A stretch of DNA of 64,000 nt from Galeopsis tetrahit (GCA_963675135.1 OY776120.1:14226001-14290000), one strand, 5' to 3'. Shown: positions 10,500 through 23,759, counted from the first letter of the stretch. Notes: generated from the letters alone by a model not told the origin. Numbers and translations: made by a program.

Positions 10500-11530
10500 A
10501 AATACAATTATAGAAGGCCCGTGCATTGTACGGGCAAAAAACTAGTAACAATAATAAGAAGTAAAACAGCTAAAGAACACACAATATTTATAGTGGTTCG
10601 GATACGAAAAATTATATGTTCACTCTCACAGATAAACTGCGATATTGATCTTATTAAAAAGATCTTTATAATGTTGTTGCATCGGACATATGAATCCTTG
10701 AAGGATTCTGAGTGCCACAATTAAAAATATGGTTTCTCCTTGAATGAACTATCCTTAATATATCACCTAAGCCTAGCAAATGAATATGGAATTTTGGGCT
10801 TATTTGTGAGTAGGAAACTTATTTGAGCACTATGGATTACCATGAATCAAACTGAGCTCTCGAACTCTTTGATTAAGGAATGTTAGCAATATGTTTCTAA
10901 GCTTGTATCAGTTGTTTGAGTTTTTGGTTTCTTTCAATTTTTTTTGTTTGAGATCTCATTCTCTAGTTTCTTGTATTTATAGGCATCTTGAGTAATTAGT
11001 CGTTGAAAAAATGTTGCTAGTTGCTTGTAAACATTTCTCTACCGATTATGTGCTCCAATGTATATGTCTTGATTTACGGACTGGATCCTACAAAATGAAT
11101 ATGCAACGAGTGCATGGATCTTTAGCACATTTGAGTGTCGAGTGCATGTGCAACCATTTGATGAAGTGTCGAATTCTCATTGGACCACATCAGTTTGGTG
11201 AATCTTTCTTATCGGTTTGATGATCAACGGATCTATGTATGTATCAGTTGATGATCAACTATATCAGTTGGTCTGATCTTTGAGTGCATTCCCTTAAGTT
11301 TTCTTCAAAGTACTTAGGATAAGATCAGTTGACAGCTCAACAATGAAGTCCTTATGAGCTGGTCTGACTGCTTTGTAAGTAACAACTGGTATACAAGGAC
11401 CTAGACATCTGTTTCTTCGGTCTTCAGTCTTGATTAATTAAAAGATTAACTAAAATGATATCAGCTAATATGCATACAGTTGATTTCTACGAGACTAAAA
11501 CTACTAAATTGTTATATATAATTCAGCATA
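10500..11530 (-). repeat. Decayed Copia LTR fragment
   Basis: The plus strand at 10588-10596 reads TTTATAGTGGTT and continues to a CACTCTCACA block. This is the hairpin region of the other minus-oriented Copia LTRs. About 380 bp further, GTATTTATAGGC matches the TATA position, and TGATCAACT-type repeats follow. No clean TG/CA ends or duplication were found. It is an old solo LTR or LTR remnant. Confidence 0.5.
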
Positions 11531-12035
11531 TGACTTATCAAATTACAAATTAAATGAACGTTATATATTAGTTTTGACCATCCAAATCTAATAATACAAA
11601 TTGACTTAAAGGGTGAATGATATCCTAATAAATGAATTAATTTCACACATCTCTAAAACGTTTTTTGGTCACGACAAAATTATTTCACCTTTCCATTAAT
11701 TTCTTCATAATCAAAGTGACTAAATTACTTGAGTTGGTACATAAGCACTTTAAGGGGGTGTTTTAAATTTTGGAGAAATCACTTTCTAGTACATTTGGGG
11801 ATGCCTTACTACAATATAGTACAATCACTTTTTAGTACATTTCACATTTACAAACAAACACTTCACATTTACAAACAAACATTTCACATTTAAAAGTGGT
11901 TGTATTAAATTGTGGGGAGAAGTTGAATTTTGTATCAAAAAGTGAATAATACAAGTAGGAGATAGTCATGTATTATATAAAAGTATTTTTCAAAGAAAAT
12001 ACACCTTGTGGAGCATATTAATTATATATCTAAAA
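11531..12035. other. 3' flank of the ABCG gene
   Basis: AT-rich sequence. A short tandem-like block at 11848-11893 repeats CACATTTACAAACAAACA. No ORF or recognisable gene. It probably includes the 3' UTR of the transporter. Confidence 0.4.
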
Positions 12036-15000
12036 TTAGGTAGGAGGATCTTTCACAATAGTCCTCCTCTGTTTGGTTGAAGCTGCTAAAAGAGCTCTAA
12101 TCATAGGCTTAGCCTTTTCCGCACCCTTTATAATACACAAAAACAAGACCCTATACCCAACCGCCATTCCAATAATCACACACAAATCAATCCACTTAGA
12201 GTGTCCAGTTTCCATCTGCCAAACAGTCCTCAAAATCTCATCACCCATAATAGTAGAATCATGAAAAGTCAACCCCACAAATTCATTCTTGTAAAGGCCC
12301 TGATTTGCATACTTGTGTAACGAAATATAGTAGACGGGATATTTCCACAAGGGCTTTGGTATGTCGCGTGGTAACCGGAAAAAGCCGTTGTTGAGAATCA
12401 TGAGGCCTTGGATTCCGGCGCCGGTGATGATACCCATGAGAAAATCCGGCACCACGGCGGCCACCATCATCATGAGGCTCTCCACCGCCATCATCGAGCT
12501 GAAGAGAAGCAGCGCGAAGTAGGTGAAGTGATCCACGCTTTTTTGGAGGCCGGCCAGGTAATAAGCCAGTGCTCCGGGGGGTACGGAGACGAGGAGGAGG
12601 AAAGGGATGGAAGAGAGAGTGTTTCCGACTACAAATGCCGCCACGCCGTAGTGGCCATTCAGCCTTTCCCGGCTGAATATCTGATTTTAATTTCAGAAGA
12701 ATATTTAGAAGATTATCCAAAATTCTATTACTTCATGTGATAAAAGTATCAGCTTATACGTACGAAGATATTACTAATTGTATACTATTTAAATGTACTA
12801 ATTAATATTGTTCATCCTACAATTTTATTTTATTTTTGTTTGAACAAGTATTTTTCATCATGTATTTTTTTTTTTCGAGTGAGTAAATCAAACTTTACTG
12901 AAAATTGAGTCAAAACGCACTAGTTGCACAACGCAAATGGAATAATCTTGTATAGTAGCAAACTAATACTTATTTCGTCCATTTTTTTATTTTATTTAGT
13001 TGAACACAAGATTTAAAAAAAATTGATTGTTTAAATAAAAAGTGAAAATTTGAGGGTGGAGAAGTAGTATATGTGAGTAATATATCTTTTTTATGATGAA
13101 AATTATAAAATTGGACAAACAAAAAAGCATGGAAATTAAGTGAGAATAATTATAAAAATGGAAATTAACTAAAATTAATTATTTATTGTAGAGAAGAAGA
13201 GATGTGAAATTGTACGATGGCTAGATTGAAGAATTAGGGTTTCTTACTTTCATATCTTCGACGAAGGAAGGGAATCCTCCGACTGCCATGAAGGTCATGA
13301 AAGATGAAACAAAGACGAGCAATGAAGCTCTAGCCTGCAAAATAATGAGGACATGCACGAGGAATATATTATACATATTTTCTCAAAAACGTACACTTAT
13401 ATAATATTAATACATGTTTGATCAAATGTCAAAACTCCAATATTTGGTCCTTTTATATATGAAATCGTCTCTTTTTGATGCATAAATTTACAAGTTTGTA
13501 AATTGTAAAAATTATACTACATAATTTAATTTCAATACATTAATTTTGTCCCTTTTAAATTGAAATTGTTAGTGCAGGTTTAATTGGGATGGAGAAAAAC
13601 TGAAATTCGAGACTAGTTATAGATCTTTTCATCAATTGTTGTTGAGCTTGACTCAGAGTCTTATTTAATTAATACTCCGTAAAAAAATATTTAATAAAAA
13701 AAGCTAGGGCCCAGGTACCTGAATGGAACTATAAGAAGAGCCAATATCATGAAAGACAGTTCCAATGCATATGCACAAAACCATATATGTTGCAAAACGA
13801 AACCAATAATAGCCCAAATCCCGAAACATGTTGGTGAATGATCTTCGTGTTAGAACAACACATTGCCTAATGAATCCTGCTTCGCTCCCCAGCTTCTTCT
13901 TCTCCATCCATCCCGTAGTACTATATTTCTACAAACATTATACTGTATATATTCATAAACTAAAAATGATACTCCCTATCAAGGGCGGAGCTAGGATTTT
14001 ATTAGATTTTAGGACGGACTGAAAGTTTAAAATTATTAGATAAAATTCATCAATACTAAAATCAGGATCAATATTTTCAACAATTTTCTTTCAATATAGA
14101 CAATCATAGTATGTATAGATAATCACTCTTCATTTTATTTCAAAAAACACTTTTAAGATCATAACGTTTTTCATATTTGAAAATGTTTACTCAGTCATCA
14201 CGGTAGTAAGAGAAAGTATCAAATACAATAAAATGACTTAAAAAAATTAACAATACATAACATAATTATCCATTACTTATTACTTATTCCGTTCACATAC
14301 ATGTTTTTTAAGTTATTTACATAAAGTGTATTTGTTTATTGTTTACTATTTTGAAAAATATACTCCACCACACTTGTTTTATATCATCTCTACTTTATCT
14401 ATTTTATTATTTACTTTATTTATAAATAAATAATATTACTTTAAACTTGTGTCCAAAGAAACAAAACATACTATCCTCAAAAAAAAAAAAAAAAAAAAAA
14501 AAAGCAAAAACATATATGCAATATTGCATACATGCAATATTGATCAATTAGGTCAAAATTCGTGGGTCAATGCGGTCAAAGCGGGTCAATCTTAATTATA
14601 ATATTTATTTTTGTTCTAAAATATTACTATCATACTACATGACCAAAACTATGTTACTACATGACATAAAATTTGTCACTACAAGATCAAAAATGTATTA
14701 CTACAGGTTCAAAAATATTCTGGACACTTATTTTTTTTCTGACTTATTCGGCTACTACATGACTAAAACAATGTTATTATAAGACCAAAATTTTATCACT
14801 ACAAGGTCAAAAGTGTATTACTACATGTCTAAAAATATTCTGGACAGTTAATTTTTTGGATGAATTTACAGAATGTTTTGACATGCAGTATTAAATTTTT
14901 GGCCTTGTAGTGGTAATTTTTTGACCTTGCAGTAACAATATTTTGGTCATGTAGTAAACCACCTGTTTGCGACCAACGAATTTTATGGGCAACCCGAATC

Positions 15001-17651
15001 TGGGCTTATAACCCGCGATTTTTTTAAAATTATCTTAATTTGACTTTTGATCTAAATGGACTTAGGATTTTGACTTAGTTAAATCAGTATGAAATGCATG
15101 TATGAAATATTTTACATAAGACTAACCCACGAAATAAAACATACTACTATATATGAATACAAGGAGTGCAAATTTAAATATAAAATATATAAATTAATTA
15201 AATACAACATTGAAATGGACTAAAGAAAAGGAACGTGAAGATAGGAAAGGAGTTGAATGAATCACGAAAATGAATTAAATAAATACGGAAAATATTTATT
15301 TTATTATTATTAATTTTTATAAAAATTGGGATGGGCTACATCACAAATTCTGAGTAATAAAGTAAATAATAAAATATTTTGAATAATAAAGTAGATTGAT
15401 AAAGTAATAAGATATAATTTTGAAATGTTTGAATGGTATACTTTAAACTTTAAAGTGAAAAAGTGTTTTATTGTCAAATAAGAAAATAAACAATTTAAAT
15501 TGAAACATCCAATTTTTTACAAGAGCACAATCTAAATTGATACCGGAGGGAGTATTGTTTGGACGATCGATCTTTAAACCAAATGAAACCAACCACACAA
15601 TACAACTACTCCAGATAAAAAATCCCGACCTACAGTACTTCATACATGACATCCACTGCGTTAGACACGGCATTAAATAATTTTGGTAACTAGCCGACAT
15701 ATGAGAATATCCACTTTAATGTTTAATTTTACTTATTTACGGACATGATTGTAGTATATGCAATATTAGTTCTGCTGAAATTAACTGACACACAAATAAA
15801 TAAATATGACTTTTTAGTTTTTCTATTTAAAAAAAAAAAACTTAAGTATTTTCTAAAATAAAAATGAGAGTGTTCTCTAAATGTCATAATTTAAATTACA
15901 CACCACGAGAAAATCTGAGGCTGCAATTTTCTTGTACATAAAAGTATTTTGTACGTCAACCATGAGTTGTTTTGATTGATATCTAGTGGACATTAATTTT
16001 CCATCAGAAATTAAGTTAATTAAATATTACCTGTTGGCATATTATTTCATTCACACACTGATTCACTTGTCGGACAGTATCCGATGACTCATATGCCTTA
16101 ACCAGAATTTTAATTGCTTCATCTGCACTTTTCTTATTACCACCGTATCCTTCTTCAACCTCCTCCTCCTCCTCCTATATATCATAATTAATTTGCAAAT
16201 TTAATTTCTTTGTAATGAAATATATTTAATTAATATACTAGTAATAATTATGTAGGTGCATATATGCTCACCAAGTTATCAAAGTCTCTATTTATTGTTC
16301 TGAGATAGTGATCTGACGGGTTCCTCATGGGTGGGCATATGAACCCATTTGAACCAAAAAACTGCAATATTATATATATTTGGATACATATATAATCAAT
16401 TTGTCACGTACATATATTATAATAATCTTTAAAACCGATCAATGGATTTTACAAAATTAAAACTAAATTATATACCTGATTAGCCGCTAAAGTGGGACCA
16501 AAATAGACAGTTTGTCCAGAGGAGAGGAGGCAAAGGTTATGAAAAAGCTCAAAAACTTCACTACTTGGCTGATGAATAGATGCAACTACACTTATTCGTT
16601 CGTTTTGCGCTAGTTTGATGATCCGTCTCACAACATGGTAGGACGCGGCGCTGTCCAAACCACTGGTGGGCTCGTCGAGGAAAAGAAGCTTAGGGCGTCT
16701 CAATATCTCTATGCAAATGCTAACTCTCCTCTTTTGCCCACCACTCAGCCCTTTCACATGCCACCCTCCTATTCTTGTATCAACGGCGTCGTTTAATCCC
16801 ATCTCTTTAATCACGTCATCAGCTCTCTCTCTCTTTTCCTTTTTGGACATGGAATCTGGCAGTTGGAGCTCTGCTGAGTAATAAACAGCTTCTCTTACAC
16901 TCAGTGTGCTCACTAGAGCATCATCTTGTGTCACATATGCCTACAAATTTAATTAATTAATCGTATTTAGAGTAATTAATATTTAATTATTCATATCTTA
17001 ATAATTATAGTATCTTCTAGCTTACTGAAGTTCCAAAAGCTAGTGATTGCTTTCTGCCATTGATGAGGATCTCTCCTTTTTGTCTCGTCTTTGAATCTAG
17101 CCTCCCTGATCGATCGATCCATATCATTTAACAATTAAATCTGAATTAATTATTGGATTTGATCATATATATATATATATAAGTATTAATTAAATTTCAT
17201 TGACTACTAGTTACACAATATAATATATATGCAGTGCACACTCGATCAATTATATAGTACAATTTTAATTTGATTTGAATGTAAAGAATAAAAATTCAAT
17301 TGACTAAAATCCAAAGACACATGTATGCATTTAAAAATTTGTCATATATACAGAGATGGAGCTAGAGGGAGAGAGATCACCTGCTAATGCATCAAGAAGA
17401 GTGGACTTTCCAGAGCCGGAAGGGCCCATGATGGCTAAAACCTCGGTTGGGCGGACATAGCCGGTGAGTCCGCAGAGGATGGGTCGCCGCCCTGCTGCCG
17501 CCTTGTCGACGACGGTGACCCACAGGTCATTCCAGGTCAAGTGAATGCCTAGATCAGATTGTTGTTTATTCAGAAATGGAATTGGAGATAATGTGGTGTC
17601 AGTATCAGGTCCAGGGCTACTTAATTCTATCCTAGGATATTCCAAATCCAT
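12036..17651 (-). CDS. ABCG half-size transporter (WBC11-15-like), 8 exons, 663 aa
   Basis: ATP-driven membrane exporter of the plant ABCG family, with nucleotide-binding domain before membrane domain. Exons: 17381-17651, 17026-17105, 16476-16940, 16272-16361, 16031-16174, 13719-13928, 13248-13334, 12036-12680. All introns are GT-AG and phases join to 663 codons plus stop. The start is the ATG at 17651 (MDLEYPRIEL). Walker A GPSGSGKST is at residues 76-84, Q-loop VTQDD near 122, signature LSGGQ 182-186, Walker B LLFLDE 202-207, H-loop His about 240. Six membrane spans lie in exons 6-8 (residues about 375-640), with the FFRLP motif. Exon 5 opens with five Glu codons. Relatives export cutin, wax or sporopollenin precursors; the substrate here is unknown. 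Intron 5 is 2.1 kb and holds a foldback repeat. No lesion was seen. Confidence 0.95.
14478..14502. repeat. Poly(A) run in ABCG intron 5
   Basis: An A run of about 24 nt that could be polymorphic. No flanking retroposon structure was recognised. Confidence 0.8.
14541..15053. repeat. Foldback-type repeat inside ABCG intron 5
   Basis: Two direct copies of a unit of about 100 bp (near 14631-14735 and 14752-14855) are followed by an inverted copy (near 14878-14961). All are built from short CTACATGACCAAAA-like and CACTACAAGGTC-like words. Outer ends near 14541 (GATCAATTAGGTC) and 15053 (TTGACTTTTGATC) are loosely inverted. It is non-coding and probably an old MITE. A transcript of the intron could fold here. 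Confidence 0.5.
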
Positions 17652-17706
17652 GTTGTTTTCTGAGTGAGAATGAATGTATGAATACAAGTAATTTAGAGCA
17701 ACATTA

Positions 17707-17715
17707 CATTTATAG
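17707..17715 (-). promoter_or_regulatory. TATA box of the ABCG gene
   Basis: The minus strand reads CTATAAATG about 56-64 bp upstream of the ATG at 17651. This suits a start site near 17680 and a short 5' leader. Confidence 0.55.
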
Positions 17716-18004
17716 ACAAATATAATCGAGTATAATTAATGCATTTGGCTAGCTCCTTTTAATTTCTTCACGACTTTTCTTCATATTTAATTACTCTACT
17801 TTTTTTTAATAGGTATCGTATATATTTACTAAATCAATCTGACTATAACTAAAATAGTTCGTTTAAATATTGAAATTTTGTATCAAGAAATTTTTTTGTT
17901 CCGTTGCTTCTGTTTCTCAAGTTTTTTTAGATATTATTTAAATATATAATACATTATAAATATTTATTTTATTGACACGTGTAATAAGTCATCTAAGTAT
18001 ATTT

Positions 18005-18393
18005 AGGCCCTCCCCAATCATAAACCCCAAAAAATAGGTTTTTTCTTGCTACATGTACACCACCTCAAAAGCAAAAAACTCCAACCTCCAAAACCAAACT
18101 CCTCCTCCAACAATAAACCCAAAAAGTAGGTTTTTGGGGGCCCACCTCATTTTCTTTCATTTCTTATTGGGGCCCACCTCATTCTCTCTCTCTCTCAAAA
18201 AATGCGGTAAATATGGTTTTTGGGGGCCCACCTCACTCTCTCTCTCTCTCTCTCAAAAAAACCTAGGTTTAAATGTTACATCCTCCCCAAAAAAACCCCA
18301 ACCACCAAACTTTCTTTCCAATGGCTAAAAACCTCCCCCACAAAGTTTTTGTGTGTTCCATGTCACCAAAACACCTCCCCATTGGGAGGGCCT
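18005..18393. mobile_element. PIF/Harbinger-like MITE (about 389 bp)
   Basis: Terminal inverted repeats AGGCCCTCCCCAAT (18005-18018) and ATTGGGAGGGCCT (18381-18393). The interior has CT-rich runs and repeated GGGGCCCACCTCA blocks. The candidate 3-bp duplication TTA/TTT is imperfect, so the superfamily call is tentative. It lies about 350-750 bp upstream of the ABCG start. Confidence 0.55.
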
Positions 18394-18690
18394 TTGGGGG
18401 AATGATATGCAATTTACAAGATCGATCTGATAATAACTAAATAGCTCCGTTCAAATAAATTAGATTTGTTGTGTATACAGTGAAAGTCAACTGATGAAGA
18501 CTACTAGATACGAAATAAATGAGATAGATATAATTGGGTCCGAGACTGAGTAGATAGAAATATACACGTACGTGTACAATATCATTTTAGTACTTCAAAA
18601 AGTATGTCATTCTGGTTAGATACAAGTTTTAAGAATAATTCAGGTAAGGAGTAAAAGATATTGTGGATAAATTATTAATTTTAATTATTA

Positions 18691-18922
18691 CTCTCTCCGT
18701 CTATCTATAAGTTTTTCGTTACTTTTTTACACAAAGATTAAGAAAAATAATTAAATAATAAATATATGACAAGTGATTTGATTGGAAGAATGAGAGAGAT
18801 AGAGACAAAAAGTAAGATATAAAGTCATGTGTAACAAAAAGTACTTACCACAAAAAGGGTATGAGAAACTTATAGGTGGACGGACCAAAATGGTAAAATG
18901 AGAAGCTTATAGGCAGACGGAG
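18691..18922. mobile_element. Stowaway MITE, left part (right 4 bp at 43325-43328)
   Basis: The left end CTCTCTCCGTCTATCTATAA is inverted relative to CTTATAGGCAGACGGAG at the right, completed by GGAG at 43325-43328. TA duplications are at 18689-18690 and 43329-43330. Total 236 bp once element A and one copy of its target duplication are removed. Element A landed in the MITE's right inverted repeat. Confidence 0.85.
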
Positions 18923-20252
18923 TGTAGGTCCCTAAGTTGAGTTAATATCGAGGGAAGCTAAAGAAAATGTCTAGAGGGGGGTGAATAGACTTTTCTAAAA
19001 TCTTTCGATATATCAGAATTACAATATGCGGAATACGAAATTAACAATGAGCCCAATCAAAGTTTATACTCAACTTAATTCGAGAACTCTGTTTTATGTA
19101 TACTCAGCTTGTCTAGTTCAGTTATGTAGTTCAATTAACTAACCAATTAATCAATTAAACAACAAACAAAACAGTAAGTAAATCAAACACGAGATTTATA
19201 GTGGTTCGACAACTTGTCTACATCCACTCTCACAAACCCAGTTGTGATGTTTCCACTAAACTCTTCCAATCGAGTACAAGTGTATGTTCCTGTCTTTAAA
19301 GTCCCAAGAAGAAGACTTAGATCTTCAACAGACTATACCTCCAGATATGTCTACGATCTAACTAGAAATTTTACAAGTATCTAGCACCTTGAAAAATTAA
19401 CAAAACAAAAACTAAAAACTTCTCTGATCTTCAGTAGTAGCCTTCTTGATTCTTCACTTGTCTTCTGGCTTCTATCTGAACTTCAATCAACTCTGAGAGT
19501 AAAATTCGAATATATCTTTACTTTGAGTATGTAGATTTTCAGTGTATCAGTAGTCTTTAAATGATCACCACCATGAAGTATTTATAAACTTCTGAAATCA
19601 AGAACTAATCAGTTGTAACCATCTTTTCTTGATAACTACCTTCAACTGAATCTTCTTATCCATACACGCGTTTCTTGTTACGAATTAGTTATTCCATAAC
19701 TAACTTCTCCATCCTTATCTTTCACGCGTATTTGTAACTAACTTCATGTTAACTTGTCTTGTGTAGTCTAGTAGATGCACTTATCTTGTAGTCCACCTGT
19801 CTTGAGTAGTAGACTGGTCTTCTCTTCTAGTGCAGTAGACTTCTAATAGAACTAATCTAGTCCTATCATCTAACCTAACAAGACTATTACATTACATTAA
19901 GCTTTTATAATACAAGCTTAGTCAACTTATAAATCTATACAACAAATCTATCTATTACATAGAAATATCATGAGCTCTATACAACAATTATAGCTCAGTA
20001 ACAAATTAATCAATGTAAACATATACGAACAGATATGAAGTACTTATACATCGTACTTATCTTTTAAATATAAACAATACTTTTTCTTTTCATGTGAACT
20101 TATGTGAACTCTACTGGTCTTGTGCAAGATGACTTAACTCAACTAGACTAGATCAGTCAGTACTTAGAAAATATTCATACTACTTTTGGCTTTATCAAAA
20201 CTTCATCTTTCATTCATCATTTAGGACTTGTTCTAGGATTCATATCCCAACA
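18923..20252 (-). repeat. 3' LTR of element A (1330 bp)
   Basis: Ends TGTAGGTCCC and ATCCCAACA. Flanked by target copy CGGAG on the left and by the polypurine tract on the right. It holds a minus-strand TATA (GTTTATAAATAC, 19578-19589) and the hairpin motif at 19201-19227. Confidence 0.95.
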
Positions 20253-20266
20253 ATTTCCCCCTTTTT
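20253..20266 (-). other. Polypurine tract of element A
   Basis: The minus strand reads AAAAAGGGGGAAAT directly against the 3' LTR, as needed for plus-strand priming. Two more AAGGGGGAA copies lie in the post-pol spacer (35702-35710, 35891-35899). Confidence 0.85.
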
Positions 20267-20446
20267 GATGAAGCCAAAACTACTTGAACCTTTTCTCATA
20301 AGTAGACTAGTTAAGTAGTTACCTTGTCTTTTAACATCAAATAGTACTTATCTTTCATTCATTCAAAATAGATCAGTAGATTACACATACTTTGAATAAC
20401 AAACAAAAACTAAGTATCAGAGCAACACAAACTAAAAAAACAAAAA

Positions 20447-22425
20447 CTAATCTGAAAGAGTACCTCCTTTTGGATTTGGAACGCATAATGCATCAAGGAG
20501 TCTCTTGTGAATTAGACATATATGATCTTCATCTTCAATCTTCTCTTTCTCTAGCAGCTCTTCTTCGAATTTCTTGATCTGATTATGATCAACTCTTTTT
20601 CCTGAGCTGGTCATGGGACATTTCCATTCAGGAAATTCAGGAACAAGAATGTTGAAATTAGCACCAGCCGAAATCCTCAAGATTAGATGCCACAACTTCC
20701 TGTGTTGTCCTTCCATGAACCTGTCAAATAACGAATATAGTTCATCTTTATTTTCAGCATCACCATATTTCCTAATGATCCAATGATCAAGTTCCCATTG
20801 ACTCTTCACTTCAATCCATTCAGCTCTATGCTCATTATCTATGAAGTGATCAATGAACTTGTCTTCCATTTTGTCTTCATCAGCTTTCAACTTTTGCAGT
20901 CTTTCAATATGCTTAGTAATCTTCTTTTTGCTTGCATAATGAATCTCATCATCAGCAATCCTTTGTTTCTTCTCAGCTGTAGTAATAGCAGTAGGCTCTT
21001 CAATTTCCAACTTTCTCTTGACTCGTCTGGTCTGAATCTCTGCTTCAGGAGACGCAATAGCTTTGCCTTTGTCTACTCTCTTCTGCTTTTCTGTTTCAGC
21101 ATGCTCTAGATCTGCCTTCTTCACTAATCTGCCTCTTTTAGGCCTACTTAGTTCTTCAATTGCAGTAGCAGCAGCTTTCATCTCCGGTTCAGCACTAGCA
21201 GACTTCACAACTTCAACTAGACTTGTCTCTTTCCCCTTTTTGGCTTCATCACTTGCCTTAAGAGTGAAAAGAGAAGTAAAGCGAGTCATCTCTTCTTTCA
21301 AAGCATCCTTCATAGCTTCAGCAGCTGACTCAATGTGCATCTTATGCGCTTTCTCATTACTCATCTCATCTAACCTATCAGTAACCAGTTCCAGCTTCCT
21401 TGTACATGAAACTAGTTCATCTTTCAAATGAGTAGCTGTCTGTCGAAGAAAAGTATTCTGTGTAGTCAGCTCATTCAGAACATCCCGAGAACGCACTAAT
21501 TGATCCTGTGCTTCCCTTCTCTGTTCATCAGCAATAGCAATTTTGACTCTGTAAAGTCTCTCCATTTTGCTTGACTCTTCAGCCAGTGAACGAGCAAACG
21601 AGATTGACCTCTTCTCTGAATGATCAACTTGTTTCTTCAGAAAGTCTTCAAATTGAGCAAACATCTCTTGTCGAAAAGTTGCGTCCATCTTGTTGACCTC
21701 ACCAACAAATAAGTCTCTGGATTTGTCAACAAGTGACTGATTTTGTTCAATGAGCACATCCTTCATTTTCAAGTTTAAGAACTTGTCTAAGGCAGTATGA
21801 ACAGTATTTCCTAGATCCGTCTTCAATTCATCCAGGAATCTTTCAGGAATAACTTGAGTAGAACTGGAAGTTCCAACAAATTTAGCATTAAAAGCTTTGA
21901 TCTCATCTTCATCAAACATTTCAGCATCCAAGAACTCATCATCTTCTTTACCAAGCATGAGTGAGTCGACTTCTTCTCCAGCACTTTCAACAATATCTTC
22001 CAATTGTTCTGAAGTCTGTACGGCTATCTCAGCTACGTCCGGCTTGATCTCGTCTTCGACCAGATCAGTCTGAGTTCCGACGTCAAAAGCGAATACATCC
22101 TCAATAACACCATCTGGAATATTCAGCAGCCTTTTGACTAAATCAACCAAGGCTTTGCGAGGAAATAGCTCGGAGTGATCCTTAACTCCACTATTTTCTT
22201 TCTGTTCCATCTCCCAATCCATAAAGTTGGAGATTCCGCCCTTGCCTTGAATGACCTCAAAAAGATCATCCGTAGAAGACTTCTTCAATGCGAACCATGT
22301 GCAAATCCTGACTAGCTTCTCAAACTGTTCAGAAGCTGTGTCGATGTCAAGAGTTGAGAGTGTCTTCTGAAGATTTCTTGAAACTCGAGCACGAATCCTT
22401 TTCTCTCGTAGACACATTGGATAAT
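20447..22425 (-). pseudogene. Third ORF of element A, C-terminal 657 codons (split by element B)
   Basis: This is the downstream part of a protein whose first 476 codons lie at 33723-35150. The two parts are in the same frame once B and one ATAAT copy are removed, giving 1133 codons. This half begins with charged helical sequence and has an acidic stretch (DSLMLGKEDDEFLDAEMFDEDE). Long heptad-rich coiled coil follows (about residues 690-860 of the full protein), then lysine-rich patches (RPKRGRLVKK, RRVKRKLE) that could act as nuclear signals, and a C-terminal domain of about 160 aa (DHWIIRKYGD, FMEGQHRKLW, CPMTSSGKR). No membrane span or signal peptide is evident, so an envelope role is not supported. 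Element B's copy keeps the C-terminal domain at roughly 70% identity. Function is unknown; a gag-like assembly or RNA/DNA-binding partner is conceivable. Confidence 0.8.
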
Positions 22426-23745
22426 TGTTGGTCCCAAGTTGAGTTAATAACGAGTAAGCTAGTGAAAATGTCTAGAGGGGGGTGAATAGACTTTTCAAAA
22501 ATCTTTCGAAATATCAAAGTACAATATGCGGAATACGAAATTATCAATGAGCCCAATTCAAGATTATACTCAACTTAGATTCGAGAACTTTGTTCTATAC
22601 TCAACTAATCTAGTTCAGTTAAGTAGTTAAACCAATTAAGCAATTTAAACAATCAAAACAATAAAGTAAATCAAACACAAGATTTATAGTGGTTCGACAA
22701 CTTGTCTACATCCACTCTCACAAACCCAGTTGTGATGTTTCCACTAAAACTCTTCCAATCGAGTACAAGTGTATGTTCCTGTCTTTAAAGTCCCAAGAAG
22801 AAGACTTAGATCTTCAACAGACTATACCTCCAGATATGTCTACGATCTTACTAGAAATTTTACAAGTATCTAGCACCTTGAAAAATAACAAACAAAAACT
22901 AAAAACTTCTCTGATTTTCAGTAGTAGCCTTCTTGATTCTTCACTTGTCTTCTGGCTTCTATCTGAACTTCAATCAACTCTGAGAGTAATTCCTTCACTT
23001 GAATCTTCAATAACGTTTGTAAGTAGTAATTCTCAATATTTCAGTTTTCAGTCGTGCTCAACCAATGAATACCTTGGGGTATTTATAGACTTCAAATCCA
23101 AGAACTTTCAGTTGTGTAACAACCTTTCTTGAAAACTAACTTCTAACTGATTCTTTTATTCTTCCACGCGTTTCTTCAGTTAATTAGTTATTCCATAACT
23201 AATTCTTCAATTTCATCTTCAATACGCGTTTATGTAACTAACTTCAAGTTGACCTGTCTTTGTGCAGTTGCGCCCCTGTCTTGTCCAGTAGTAGTAGACT
23301 GCGTCTTCTACTTGACTTGTGCAGTAGGCTTCTTCAGATTACAACATAAAACTAATCTAGTCTATCAACTAATCCTAACAAGACTATTACATTACATTAA
23401 GCTTTTATAACACAAGCTTAGTCAACTTATAAACTATACAATGAATCTAATCTATTACATAAAAACATCATGAGCTCTATATAGTAATTATAGCTCAATA
23501 ACAATCTTAACATATACAACTATGAACAGATATGAAGTACTTATACATCGTACTTATCTTTTAAATATAAACAATACTTTTCTTTTTATATGAACTCTAC
23601 TGATCTGTTCAAGATGACTTCAACTCAACTAGACTAGATTAGTCAACACTTAGAAAATATTCAAGTCTTCTTTTGGCTTATCAAAACTTTATCTTTTATC
23701 TTTTATTCATCATTTAGGACTTGTTCTAGGATTCATATCCCAACA
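22426..23745 (-). repeat. 3' LTR of element B (1320 bp)
   Basis: Ends TGTTGGTCCC and ATCCCAACA. It contains TATA at 23079-23088 (minus CTATAAATAC) and the hairpin at 22689-22715. The 147-codon plus-strand ORF inside it is present identically in the 5' LTR and is an antisense shadow, not a gene. Confidence 0.96.
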
Positions 23746-23759
23746 ATTTCCCCCTTTTT
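23746..23759 (-). other. Polypurine tract of element B
   Basis: The minus strand reads AAAAAGGGGGAAAT next to the 3' LTR, identical to that of element A. Further AAGGGGGAA copies are at 25968-25976 and 26171-26179. Confidence 0.85.

Noticed and set aside
14631..14961. Regularly spaced short repeats suggestive of a CRISPR-like array
   Set aside because: Plant nuclear intron; repeat units are imperfect, partly inverted and have no constant spacer length. They are MITE-like.
17652..17687. Extending the ABCG start 12 codons upstream
   Set aside because: The upstream codon is TTG, not ATG; the first ATG in frame is at 17651 and the likely TATA box is only about 60 bp away.
20447..22425. Reading the third ORF as a retroviral-type envelope protein
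   Set aside because: No signal peptide or hydrophobic membrane segment is visible; the sequence is charged, coiled-coil and Lys-rich.
22689..23132. 147-codon plus-strand ORF, identical at 32666-33109
   Set aside because: It is antisense inside the LTRs of element B. Identity comes from the LTR pair, not from a gene.
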